Made by a program: the position numbers and the translations under genes. Below the pieces are notes generated by a model that was not told the DNA's origin, ran no database searches, and was given only the letters and a program-made list of their open reading frames with translations. Source: an uncultured Clostridia bacterium (GTDB taxonomy: Bacteria; Bacillota; Clostridia; Oscillospirales; Acutalibacteraceae). From it: a stretch of DNA of 11,517 nt. Shown here in pieces: positions 1 to 6,653 of the stretch. The stretch's first letter is position 1. Each line of letters opens with the position of its first letter. The DNA is taken from positions 1-11,517 of the forward strand of contig CAMEMA010000021.1 of NCBI GenBank assembly GCA_945926705.1, given 5' to 3'.

Positions 1-38
1 ACCCGGATCGGAAAAATATTTGTGCAATTTGCACAAAT
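1..38. repeat. Left copy of the inverted terminal repeat (truncated)
   Basis: Bases 1-38 are the exact reverse complement of 11378-11415; identity stops at base 39. Inverted terminal repeats are expected in genomes replicated by protein priming, where both ends serve as origins. The copy contains the 17-bp dyad at 20-36. The right copy is followed by another 102 nt reaching a phi29-like end sequence, whereas this copy begins abruptly. The left end is therefore probably missing its outermost part. Confidence 0.9.
20..36. promoter_or_regulatory. 17-bp dyad (8-bp arms), candidate operator or origin site
   Basis: TTGTGCAA-T-TTGCACAA is a perfect 8-bp inverted repeat around one central base. The same dyad occurs at 11380-11396, 11425-11441 (with a TAT centre) and 11456-11472, with a half site at 11488-11495. 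It lies 16 nt upstream of the -35 box at 53-58. A dimeric DNA-binding protein is the obvious reader; which protein binds is unknown. Position and symmetry fit promoter control, terminal replication, or both. Confidence 0.6.
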
Positions 39-52
39 TGAAAAAATAAGTC

Positions 53-82
53 TTGACATTATTTCACATATTCGGTTATAAT
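53..82 (+). promoter_or_regulatory. Sigma70-type promoter for the rightward gene block
   Basis: A perfect TTGACA (53-58) and a perfect TATAAT (77-82) are separated by 18 bp. Transcription would start near 88-90 and read into the SSB-like, lysis and structural genes. It sits immediately inside the terminal repeat, in the mirror position of the leftward promoter at 11341-11369. No other convincing promoter was seen before the structural genes, so it probably drives the whole rightward block. Confidence 0.75.
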
Positions 83-89
83 TAGTCAT

Positions 90-107
90 GTAATAACAAA
101 TTATTAC
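90..107 (+). promoter_or_regulatory. Stem-loop at the predicted 5' end of the rightward mRNA
   Basis: GTAATAA-CAAA-TTATTAC forms a perfect 7-bp stem with a 4-nt loop, starting about where transcription should begin. A 5'-terminal hairpin may protect the transcript. As DNA it could also be an operator just downstream of the -10 box. The stem is AT-only apart from one pair, so it is weak. Confidence 0.4.
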
Positions 108-115
108 AAATAATA

Positions 116-146
116 AAAGAAAGGCACGCAAAGCGTGAAAAGGTGA
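116..146 (+). promoter_or_regulatory. Leader element, copy 1: AAAGAAAGG, hairpin, AAGGTGA ribosome-binding site
   Basis: The leader carries AAAGAAAGG, then the hairpin CACGC-AAA-GCGTG (125-137), then AAGGTGA (140-146), 6 nt before the ATG at 153. The same arrangement occurs on the minus strand before the gene starting at 7626 (CACTC-AAAA-GAGTG, 7640-7653). One stem pair has changed from G-C to T-A between copies while pairing is kept. The hairpin sits between two purine-rich, SD-like stretches, which suggests a role in translation or mRNA processing. Confidence 0.5.
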
Positions 147-152
147 CAAATC

Positions 153-530
153 ATGGCAAAAGAAACAACTTATGAGGTAGTAAAAGGAAAAGTCCTCAAA
201 TCATTTAGTACTAACGAGGGTACATCATTCAAACTTGAATTACTTTCTGAAAAACCTACTGATTTTATAAAATGTGCTTATTCAGAAGTAAAAAGTGACA
301 GATTTCTTCCGGAAATCTTAACGAATGAAACATGTAACAACATTTCATTCCATTCCAAATTTGAAATTCCAACTGTTTCAAACGACAACGAAAAACTGAA
401 CGCTTCTTCTGTTGGAGAAAATTCTGTTATTCGAGTAAAACTTAAAACAAACGGAAATGGCATGTATCCGGTTGCTATCATTGTAGAGGAACTTGTAGAG
501 AAAGAACCTTATAATCCATTTGATTTCTAA
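153..530 (+). CDS. Putative single-stranded DNA-binding protein (phi29 gp5-like)
   Basis: A 125-residue protein with alternating hydrophobic and charged strands, no membrane segment, and an acidic-aromatic tail (EKEPYNPFDF). Such tails are typical of SSBs, where the C-terminus contacts partner proteins. Its length matches phi29 SSB (gp5, about 124 aa). In protein-primed replication SSB covers the displaced strand. The start is chosen by AAGGTGA 6 nt upstream. It is the first gene of the rightward block, which is unusual because phi29 gp5 lies with the early replication genes. The call rests on size, predicted beta-rich character and tail only; no sequence match was made. A gp6-like or other small DNA-binding protein remains possible. 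Confidence 0.45.
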   Translation: MAKETTYEVVKGKVLKSFSTNEGTSFKLELLSEKPTDFIKCAYSEVKSDRFLPEILTNETCNNISFHSKFEIPTVSNDNEKLNASSVGENSVIRVKLKTNGNGMYPVAIIVEELVEKEPYNPFDF

Positions 531-548
531 AGAGAGAAGGTGAAAAAA

Positions 549-725
549 ATGACAGAACTCATTCAAGCAGTATCAACTTGTGGATTTCCAATAGTAATGT
601 GTTTCTGTCTGCTCTACTACATTATTAGCCGTAGTGATAAAACCACTACGGCTTTAGAGCAGAATACGTTAGCATTACAATCCATTCAATTACTATTACA
701 GCAGAAAGAAGATGACGAATTATGA
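549..725 (+). CDS. Putative holin, small single-span membrane protein (YvrJ-like)
   Basis: A 58-residue protein with one hydrophobic segment (about residues 10-27, around GFPIVMCFCLLYYII), followed by an arginine/lysine-containing turn and a polar, probably helical tail (QNTLALQSIQLLLQQ). The GFPI start of the membrane span recalls the YvrJ family of short phage membrane proteins. The next gene is an endolysin whose ATG overlaps this stop by 4 nt, the usual holin-lysin pairing. The ATG at 549 is preferred over GTG at 540 because AGAAGG (535-540) lies 8 nt before it. Holin function is inferred from size, topology and neighbour. A strong hairpin (627-653) lies within the coding sequence. Confidence 0.65.
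   Translation: MTELIQAVSTCGFPIVMCFCLLYYIISRSDKTTTALEQNTLALQSIQLLLQQKEDDEL
627..653 (+). repeat. Strong intragenic hairpin inside the holin gene
   Basis: AGCCGTAGTG (627-636) pairs perfectly with CACTACGGCT (644-653) over a 7-nt loop, ATAAAAC. Six of ten pairs are G-C, which is exceptional in this AT-rich genome. No U-tract follows, so it is not a standard terminator. It encodes the residues just after the membrane span. It could affect mRNA decay, or translation of the overlapping endolysin gene. Confidence 0.6.
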
Positions 726-1240
726 CAAATTTTTATGGTTGGGCGTCACTAGGCGAAAATGGAAAAGCAAAAGGTGGAAAGCCGGGAAACCAAAATGGTA
801 AAGAATTAAAAATTGCACCCTGGTATGATTTTGGACAATCACACACAATCCGTTTCAAATCATTATCACGAGGTCGCAAATGTGCGAAAATAATGAAAGC
901 ATTATGTCTATCGAAAAAAATCGGTTACGCAATGGACACTAGGTTTATGCTATATGATGTTTGTGAGAAATATGATTGGAATTGGAAAGTGATTAAAAAA
1001 ATGATAAAAAATGAAACATTTCCACTAGTCAATACAGATTGCAGCAGTCTTGTATCAGTAGCCGTAAACTTATCTTATGGTAAGATAAAGTTAGGACGAT
1101 ATATAACAACAGGCTCAATCATTGACGAATGTCGCAAAATGGACAAGCATTTCATTATTTTAGAAACAGGCCACCCGAAAAAGACACATAAGGGCGATAT
1201 GGAAGTAAAAAAATATAAACACGTCATCATGAACGTGTGA
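722..1240 (+). CDS. Endolysin, NlpC/P60- or CHAP-like cysteine hydrolase
   Basis: A 172-residue protein that should cut cell-wall peptides or amide bonds to release progeny. The N-terminus has the YGWAS / GGKPGNQNGKE pattern followed by PWY, which I associate with cysteine-hydrolase endolysins of Firmicutes phages. The likely catalytic Cys107 lies in NTDCSSL, which fits an NlpC/P60- or CHAP-type nucleophile. GD at 158-159 and His167 in KKYKHVIM match the later Gly-Asp and catalytic His region. There is no signal peptide, so it should depend on the upstream holin. No separate wall-binding domain is seen, so it appears to be a single-domain enzyme. Translation is probably coupled to the holin gene through the ATGA overlap. 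In phi29 the lysis genes follow the tail genes; here they precede the capsid. Confidence 0.75.
   Translation: MTNFYGWASLGENGKAKGGKPGNQNGKELKIAPWYDFGQSHTIRFKSLSRGRKCAKIMKALCLSKKIGYAMDTRFMLYDVCEKYDWNWKVIKKMIKNETFPLVNTDCSSLVSVAVNLSYGKIKLGRYITTGSIIDECRKMDKHFIILETGHPKKTHKGDMEVKKYKHVIMNV
1219..1238 (+). repeat. Small hairpin at the end of the endolysin gene
   Basis: ACACGT (1219-1224) pairs with ACGTGT (1233-1238) over an 8-nt loop. It is followed by AAATAAAGAAAGGAAGG, the ribosome-binding region of the capsid gene. The order (CAC..GTG hairpin, then AAAG-rich site) loosely resembles the two leader elements at 116-146 and 7634-7664. It may be chance. Confidence 0.3.
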
Positions 1241-1262
1241 AATAAAGAAAGGAAGGATAAAA

Positions 1263-2444
1263 ATGAAATTAGAAAATGTATCAAGCGTATTACAGGAAGC
1301 CGTTGCTCAAGCAATGGGAACGGAATACATGTCGAAAGTAGGTGCTATTTCCCCTGTAGACGCGTCAAAACTTGTCGATATTGGTAAGGATATAACCAAT
1401 ACCACCATGACAACGGAGAAATTTACAAAAGCACTGGTTTCCATTCTTGGAAGAAGGGAAATTGAGGGATTGAGTTATACTCCCCTCTATTCCGATATAA
1501 TCGTTAATAGGGTAGAATGGGGAGGATTTATCGAACGTGTCAAAATTGACATGGCAGATATTATGGATAGCCCTATGTTTTCATTACAGGACAAACATTC
1601 ATATTCCGATATTGAACATACATTCTATCAACCGAAAGTAATTAGTAAGATTTATGAAGAAGGTAAAGGTATCATGATACCGATTTCCATTCAATCTGAA
1701 ATGCTTACGGAAGCATTTACATCATGGGATAGAATGAATGAATATTTGACTAAAATAAGAACCGTTATCCGTGAAACATTGAAATTTGCAATGGATAAAT
1801 ACGCGTCTATTCTTGTTGAAGGTGCTATTGCGATTTCAGATAAGGCAACCCAAACTTCCGTACATTTGCTAACTGAAGCAATCGCAGAAGGTGTTATTCC
1901 TGAAGCAACAACGGCAGAACAGGCTCTTAAAAAGGAAGAATTTCTTGTTTATGCGAGCAGACGAATTGCTCAAATTCGTGATAATATGAAAGTTAGAACG
2001 GTTGCATATAACAATGGGAACATTCCTATGCAATCAACAGACAACAACCTTTATTTGTTAAGCGAGTTTGCCCGGAACTTGAAATTCGCTAAAAGCGGTA
2101 TTTATAACGAACAGATGATTGACTTTGGAGAAAGCAAAACAATTCCTATGTGGCAAGGAATTACATCATCCGAAAAGACAGAAGATTTTGATTTTGCTAA
2201 TACGTCAGTAATTTCGTTAGCAGCCGACCCAACGAATAAATTAGGAATTGGAACGGAAGCTGTGAAGATTTCTAACGTTATTGGCCTTTTATTCGATAGA
2301 AAAGCAATTGGTATTACCATTTATAAAGAGAAAATGACATCCAGTTATACCGCTTCCGCCGACTTCTGGAATGAATACTTGCACGCACTTACAAATCAGA
2401 TAATTGATAGCGATTACCCTATGGTAGCATTTATTCTTGATTAA
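1263..2444 (+). CDS. Major capsid protein (phi29 gp8-like, HK97 fold expected)
   Basis: A 393-residue protein forming the head shell. Residues about 115-185 show the pattern I recall from phi29 gp8: a stretch ending in a polar QS/QD, then AFTSWDRMNEYLTKI (phi29 AFVSWGNFESFV), then a helix with DKYASILVEGA. The C-terminus (ADFWNEYLHALTNQI..YPMVAFILD) matches the last part of the gp8 shell domain. It stops there, so the Big2-like C-terminal domain of phi29 gp8 is absent. The N-terminal about 75 residues look helical and have no clear phi29 counterpart. AGGAAGG lies before the ATG. A terminator-like hairpin follows, which would raise capsid over portal and tail expression. Confidence 0.85.
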   Translation: MKLENVSSVLQEAVAQAMGTEYMSKVGAISPVDASKLVDIGKDITNTTMTTEKFTKALVSILGRREIEGLSYTPLYSDIIVNRVEWGGFIERVKIDMADIMDSPMFSLQDKHSYSDIEHTFYQPKVISKIYEEGKGIMIPISIQSEMLTEAFTSWDRMNEYLTKIRTVIRETLKFAMDKYASILVEGAIAISDKATQTSVHLLTEAIAEGVIPEATTAEQALKKEEFLVYASRRIAQIRDNMKVRTVAYNNGNIPMQSTDNNLYLLSEFARNLKFAKSGIYNEQMIDFGESKTIPMWQGITSSEKTEDFDFANTSVISLAADPTNKLGIGTEAVKISNVIGLLFDRKAIGITIYKEKMTSSYTASADFWNEYLHALTNQIIDSDYPMVAFILD

Positions 2445-2463
2445 GATTAAAAATTTAATAATG

Positions 2464-2493
2464 AAAAGAGGGAAGTGTTATCTTCCCTTTTTT
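2464..2493 (+). terminator. Intrinsic terminator-like hairpin between capsid and portal genes
   Basis: Bases 2464-2475 pair with 2482-2493 over a 6-nt loop (TGTTAT): 12 pairs with one G-T, the core being GGGAAG/CTTCCC. The 3' arm ends in six Ts. No promoter is evident before the portal gene, so readthrough must occur. The site probably acts as a partial terminator setting the capsid-to-portal ratio. Confidence 0.75.
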
Positions 2494-2519
2494 CAACAAA
2501 AAAAGGAAGGAATGATAAT

Positions 2520-3458
2520 ATGATTTTTTATAAGTATCTTTTAGAAAAACATAAAAACAAATTTAATAACAACATAGCATTTTTCAATTCCTATATACAG
2601 GCTTTACAATTCATGCACTCCATGTTTACCTATGAAATAAATCCGGAAATCGATTTATGGCTATTTGAGTTAATTCTTAACATGGAAGGTTTTGTGGGAA
2701 TGACAGTAAAGGACGGTATTCCGGTATATGGTTCGCTTATTCTGAATGGCGATTTTAATGATTATGGTATTCCGAAACGAGGTACAATTTTGACATACAA
2801 TGGCACAAACTATGACGGAGAAATTGATAAAGATATTGTTATTTGTTGGAATAATTCTACACATTCACCCGATTTTACAACATATGAATACGCATTAAAT
2901 CAAAGCGAGGTTAAAAAATCACTCAGAACGGCTTTATTTCAATGCCGGATGTCCAATATGATTTCTGCTAAAAATGACAAGGTAAAGAAAGCAATTGATA
3001 AAGCATTAGAAAGCATTGATGAAGGAAAACCTGCAACTGTCTTATGTGATGATTTGATTTCAAACGAACTAGGAAACGAACCTTTGGAAACCTACTCACT
3101 TACTCACCCTGAGCAGGCACACACAATTCAATATTTATCAAAATACTATGATGATTTGAATAGGTGGTTCTATACATTAAACGGACAACCGGTTCAAGGT
3201 ACCGGTAAAATGGCTCAATTAACACAAGAGGAAGTTATGGGTTCGCAAACTCTTTCTACCATTCAGCCGTTTAATAAATTCACGGAAAGAAAGAAATTTT
3301 GTGATAAAGTGAATGATATTTTAGGGATTGACATGAAAGTAGACTTTTCTACACCTTGGAAAATTTCATTAGATATTATTCAGAGTGACAAAACGGACGA
3401 TATGACGAATGTTAACCAGAAGGAAGATAACCAACAGGAAGGAAGTGAGGAAGAATGA
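2520..3458 (+). CDS. Portal / upper collar connector protein (phi29 gp10-like)
   Basis: A 312-residue protein, almost the length of phi29 gp10 (309). It should form the twelve-subunit ring at the head vertex through which DNA is packaged. The order of features matches gp10: helical N-terminus, the region around INPEIDLWLFEL and GFVGM, beta-rich wing, and a C-terminal part QLTQEEVMGSQTL...FTERKKFCDKVNDILGIDMKV. I align this last part with gp10 MVTDEVSSNDEQIES...REEACEKINELYGLNVKV. The tail is acidic. The ATG at 2520 is chosen because AAGGAAGG (2503-2510) precedes it by 9 nt; an upstream GTG at 2475 falls inside the terminator hairpin and is rejected. Its stop overlaps the next ATG by 4 nt. Confidence 0.85.
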   Translation: MIFYKYLLEKHKNKFNNNIAFFNSYIQALQFMHSMFTYEINPEIDLWLFELILNMEGFVGMTVKDGIPVYGSLILNGDFNDYGIPKRGTILTYNGTNYDGEIDKDIVICWNNSTHSPDFTTYEYALNQSEVKKSLRTALFQCRMSNMISAKNDKVKKAIDKALESIDEGKPATVLCDDLISNELGNEPLETYSLTHPEQAHTIQYLSKYYDDLNRWFYTLNGQPVQGTGKMAQLTQEEVMGSQTLSTIQPFNKFTERKKFCDKVNDILGIDMKVDFSTPWKISLDIIQSDKTDDMTNVNQKEDNQQEGSEEE

Positions 3459-4162
3459 GATTAAGAGAGTACTATAAATACTGTACCGACAACAACAAAC
3501 CAATGCTACCATTGGAATACGTTCCATTAGAATATATGGCCGATTATAAAGACTACTATCCACTATATGATACAAGAACCATGTTAATGTATGGCGAACG
3601 TATTCTGATAAGTAATGATGTTTCTACGATTGAAAACTTGCTTACACTTTCATTAAAAACCAATCTGTATGCGATTAAAACATTATATCGCACAACAGTA
3701 CAGGAATATTCTCCGATTGAGAACACGGAAAAATTTGAAGATGTTACTGTATCATATGAAGGATTTGAAGAAAATTCTAACACCAAAACAGTAATTAGCG
3801 AAAAAACAGGAACACATACAACGGAAAGAAATGGAAATGTAACAAATACTGAAAAAGTTACTGCCTTTGATAGCGTTTCACAACAACCAAATTCTGAAAA
3901 TGTTACATCATATAGCAATTTAACAGATACCGAAAATTTTAATCATTTCGGAGACTCTTCTAGTACAAATGGAAGTGAAACAAAATCTTTTAATAACAGA
4001 AAAGATAAAACAACCATTCACACACATGGAAATATTGGCGTAACTTCCAACCAGCAGATGTTAAAGGAAGAAAGACAAATTGCATTGTTTAATTTTTATG
4101 ATAAGGTAATGGAAATACTTTTTTCCTATATTTGCGAGTTATATTATGAAAGCGAGGTGTAA
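3455..4162 (+). CDS. Lower collar protein (phi29 gp11-like)
   Basis: A 235-residue protein expected to join the portal to the tail knob; phi29 gp11 is longer (about 293). Residues 1-95 are mostly helical, with many tyrosines and PLEY repeats near the start. Residues about 96-190 are rich in Thr, Ser, Asn and Glu with few hydrophobics, like the flexible or beta central part of this family. Residues about 190-235 (NIGVTSNQQMLKEER, then FYDKVMEILFSYI) form the conserved C-terminal helix. It lies directly between portal and knob genes, with a 4-nt overlap upstream and 2 nt downstream, which supports the call. The low-complexity middle could be exposed on the virion. Confidence 0.75.
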   Translation: MRLREYYKYCTDNNKPMLPLEYVPLEYMADYKDYYPLYDTRTMLMYGERILISNDVSTIENLLTLSLKTNLYAIKTLYRTTVQEYSPIENTEKFEDVTVSYEGFEENSNTKTVISEKTGTHTTERNGNVTNTEKVTAFDSVSQQPNSENVTSYSNLTDTENFNHFGDSSSTNGSETKSFNNRKDKTTIHTHGNIGVTSNQQMLKEERQIALFNFYDKVMEILFSYICELYYESEV

Positions 4163-4164
4163 CA

Positions 4165-4629
4165 ATGATCATTACTTTTTATCAAAACAAATCTGCCCCT
4201 AACGTCATACCGAAAGATAAAACAAAAAAATTCGATAAAACCGGAACACTAAAGAATAACACGTCTATCACAAATCCTACTATTTTATTACAACTTTCTG
4301 ATTATGATAATGTTAGGCAGACAAATTACTGTTTTATTCCGGATTTCAACCGATATTTTTATATTGATGATATACGTATAGTTAATGCATTAGTGGAAGT
4401 TAGCATGACTTGTGACGTATTAGAAACATATAAAGAAGATATACTAAACTCTACTCAATTAGTGGCAAGACAAGAAAACAAAAAGAACTATTCCATTATA
4501 GACAACCGCTTGCCTATGTGTAGCGATGTGTCTATCACTTGCCACTATCCGGACGCAACATATGATACATTTACAACGAGTGAAGGGTTTTTCGTATTAG
4601 GAACAACAGGGGGAATAAGTAATGGCTGA
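4165..4629 (+). CDS. Tail knob protein, N-terminal part (phi29 gp9-like)
   Basis: A 154-residue protein matching the N-terminal domain of phi29 gp9. It starts with short beta strands; YCFIPDFNRYFYIDDI and VEVSMTCDVLETYKEDI correspond to the gp9 stretch I recall as WFYAFVTELEF...VHFEIDVLQTWMFDI. STQLVARQE follows, like gp9 ESFIVREHV. It ends at GFFVLGTTGGISNG, where a full-length knob protein would continue. Instead a TGA (4627-4629) stops it and a new gene starts 8 nt earlier in the +1 frame. GAGGTG precedes the ATG. It probably folds with the product of the next gene as a two-chain knob. A recoded single protein is the alternative. Confidence 0.7.
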   Translation: MIITFYQNKSAPNVIPKDKTKKFDKTGTLKNNTSITNPTILLQLSDYDNVRQTNYCFIPDFNRYFYIDDIRIVNALVEVSMTCDVLETYKEDILNSTQLVARQENKKNYSIIDNRLPMCSDVSITCHYPDATYDTFTTSEGFFVLGTTGGISNG

Positions 4630-6619
4630 TGTATATGATAGTAAAGAAGAATTAAAAAAACAAATTGAAAGTATTGTTTCCGAAGAACAGAAATGTATAT
4701 TGAGCGAACCTATACCGGACGGTATTTATTTGTGGGGAAATTCCACATATCCAAATTTCCAACAGATTGATTATAGTGCCACCTTATATGCTTTACTGTT
4801 CAAGAGTAGCGGTAGAGTTTGCTTACTGGAGAAAGAAACAGATGAAGGTGGCAAGTTTTGGATCCTAAAAGGAAATGGAAATTACACCCTTACGAAAAAA
4901 TCTATTCTATCAAAAAACTTAGGAGTAGATGTATTAAATAACAACGGAGTACCAAACCCACCAACCAACGTGGATTGGTCTTTTACTTTGGAAAATATTG
5001 ATAAATGGGTTCTAACCGGTGGAAATTTCAATACGATTTATAATAATATTCAAAATGCTACTTCCGGAAATATAAATTATTATTTATCTACTTACAACTT
5101 AGCAACAAAAGAATTTTATAAAAATGCCGATACAATAACAGATAGTTTCAAGTTAGGTTATTTGAAAGAATACGCATTATCAAATAGGACTATTTCTAAA
5201 AATAATTCACCTGATAATGGTACAGTTTCAAAAAATTATGCACTTTGGAATTTTGACAGTAATACGGCTCTATATAATAAAGCCGTTGGACAAGGTTGTA
5301 TTGAATTAACGAAAGTAAATGCTAAATGGTTAGACCGACTAGGTGTTAATCAAACATATCTTGATAGCGACATTCCTTTAGCAGGTTATCACCGATTTTA
5401 TAATATCCTAGTGACATCTGATGAAGAGCAGGCTACCGAATATATAAACAATGGTACAATTCCGGATGATGCAAGAGTAACGGATAGCAGCGGAAACGAG
5501 GTTACATTAAAAGAAGATGATGACGGGAAAGAAGATAATGGTTATAAGATAGATGTTTGGATACCAACGGAAGAAAATACACACCCGGCACAAAGCCAAC
5601 TTTCTGCCGGAACAAATTTCTTTTATAAAATGAATACAGCAGAAATTACGGCATTTATAATATGGTTTTGGAATAATGTTGATTTATCCGATATTTTATT
5701 TAATACGATAACCGGGCTATATAATAATATGTCTGAATGTGTGTTATCGTTGAAATACTATCCATTGAAACCTGGTGATAATGATTTTTTTAGAACGACA
5801 TCACAAGGAGTTACTTTAGGAAGATTTAAGACAGATGAAAACTATACAAAAATAAATTCGTGTGCTGGTAATGGAAAGATATGTACGTTTGATTTACGAA
5901 AGAGTGATACTTATACTTTATATAGCAGCAAAAGCAGACCTCACGCATTTACTGATTATGCACCATATACCGATTTATATTTGTTTTTACCTTTTTATGG
6001 TTATCATAAACTTGACACAAATATGGTTATGGAAAGACCTCTTGATATAACATATTCATTAGATATTACTACAGGAATATTGGACTATAATCTTAAAATA
6101 TCCGGAACAACGATTGAAACATTGTCATGCACCTTTGGTATAGATGTACCTTATACCCTATCTTCAATGTTGGAAATGGGAACGAATATTGCTAAAAGTG
6201 TAGCAGATGTTGCTATTTCTGCCGGTACGAATATTGCAACCAACTTTCAATCATCGGTTATTCCGTCAGAAGATAGTCAGCAAATGGAAGTTACAAAGCC
6301 GTCTAAAGGTGGAAGTAACTTAGTAGGTAATTCATTCGCACCGCCTGCTTTGAATATCAACGGAAAGATAAGTAACGGAATAGGTTTATATCATTGTTTG
6401 AAACCTTATCTGATTATAAAACACCCACGCTATTATAGGGCAAAGAATTATGGGAAAATTGAAGGTTATCCTTGCATGAAATCATATAAATTATCAGACT
6501 TAAAAGGATATACTGAATGCGAACGTCCACAAATACAGAAATTCAATACAGGAACACCAACGGCTGACGAGATTGGAGAGATATTGAATATTTTATCAAA
6601 TGGTATTGTAATTCGATAG
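4622..6619 (+). CDS. Tail knob protein, main part (phi29 gp9-like)
   Basis: A 665-residue protein supplying most of the tail tip, which contacts the cell and delivers DNA. Residues about 513-541 (SMLEMGTNIAKSVADVAISA) are rich in small and hydrophobic residues and fit the membrane-active loop of phi29 gp9. Residues about 600-664 follow the gp9 C-terminal pattern: a KPYLIIKHPRYY...GYP region, then QIQKF and ADEIGEILNILSNGI. Residues about 285-310 are a very acidic stretch (KEDDDGKEDNG), possibly a surface loop. The ATG has an AGGGGGA site (4608-4614) 7 nt upstream, so it is independently translated. With the preceding gene the knob totals about 819 residues, larger than gp9 (599). With no appendage gene, this is the best receptor-binding candidate. 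Confidence 0.8.
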   Translation: MADVYDSKEELKKQIESIVSEEQKCILSEPIPDGIYLWGNSTYPNFQQIDYSATLYALLFKSSGRVCLLEKETDEGGKFWILKGNGNYTLTKKSILSKNLGVDVLNNNGVPNPPTNVDWSFTLENIDKWVLTGGNFNTIYNNIQNATSGNINYYLSTYNLATKEFYKNADTITDSFKLGYLKEYALSNRTISKNNSPDNGTVSKNYALWNFDSNTALYNKAVGQGCIELTKVNAKWLDRLGVNQTYLDSDIPLAGYHRFYNILVTSDEEQATEYINNGTIPDDARVTDSSGNEVTLKEDDDGKEDNGYKIDVWIPTEENTHPAQSQLSAGTNFFYKMNTAEITAFIIWFWNNVDLSDILFNTITGLYNNMSECVLSLKYYPLKPGDNDFFRTTSQGVTLGRFKTDENYTKINSCAGNGKICTFDLRKSDTYTLYSSKSRPHAFTDYAPYTDLYLFLPFYGYHKLDTNMVMERPLDITYSLDITTGILDYNLKISGTTIETLSCTFGIDVPYTLSSMLEMGTNIAKSVADVAISAGTNIATNFQSSVIPSEDSQQMEVTKPSKGGSNLVGNSFAPPALNINGKISNGIGLYHCLKPYLIIKHPRYYRAKNYGKIEGYPCMKSYKLSDLKGYTECERPQIQKFNTGTPTADEIGEILNILSNGIVIR

Positions 6620-6623
6620 AAAT

Positions 6624-6653
6624 AAAATAAGGGACTTATAAGTCCCTTATTTT
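6624..6653. terminator. Bidirectional terminator, perfect 30-bp palindrome
   Basis: The 30 bases are exactly self-complementary, centred on TTATAA with GGGACT/AGTCCC in the stem. They are flanked by T-rich tracts on both strands (TTATTTTTT on plus, TTATTTTATT on minus). The palindrome lies 4 nt after the knob stop and ends both converging transcription units. The minus-strand HTH gene has its stop codon (6636-6638) inside it, so its last codons form part of the hairpin. Confidence 0.9.

Noticed and set aside
1067..1092. AT-rich hairpin (8 plus 3 pairs with one bulge) inside the endolysin gene.
   Set aside because: Almost all pairs are A-T and such stems arise readily at this base composition; no U-tract or start site lies nearby.
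2475..2519. GTG start giving 15 extra residues on the portal protein.
   Set aside because: It lies in the terminator stem and lacks a ribosome-binding site. ATG 2520 has AAGGAAGG 9 nt upstream and gives a length like phi29 gp10.
3188..3206. Two ACCGGT sites able to form a short hairpin in the portal gene.
   Set aside because: Six pairs around codons for a Gly-rich turn; the site is self-complementary and probably chance.
3556..3918. Minus-strand open frame of 120 codons opposite the lower collar gene.
   Set aside because: It mirrors the Thr/Ser-rich coding region of the collar gene, and no promoter or start signal supports leftward genes here.
4608..4629. Programmed +1 frameshift of the RF2 type at GGC-TGA, with AGGGGG upstream.
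   Set aside because: In RF2 the AGGGGG is 6 nt from the TGA; here it is 13 nt away and ideally placed for starting at ATG 4622. Coupled initiation is simpler, though frameshifting is not excluded.
5862..6050. Plus-strand open frame of 62 codons within the knob gene.
   Set aside because: It is out of frame in a well-supported gene and has no recognisable features; a shadow frame.
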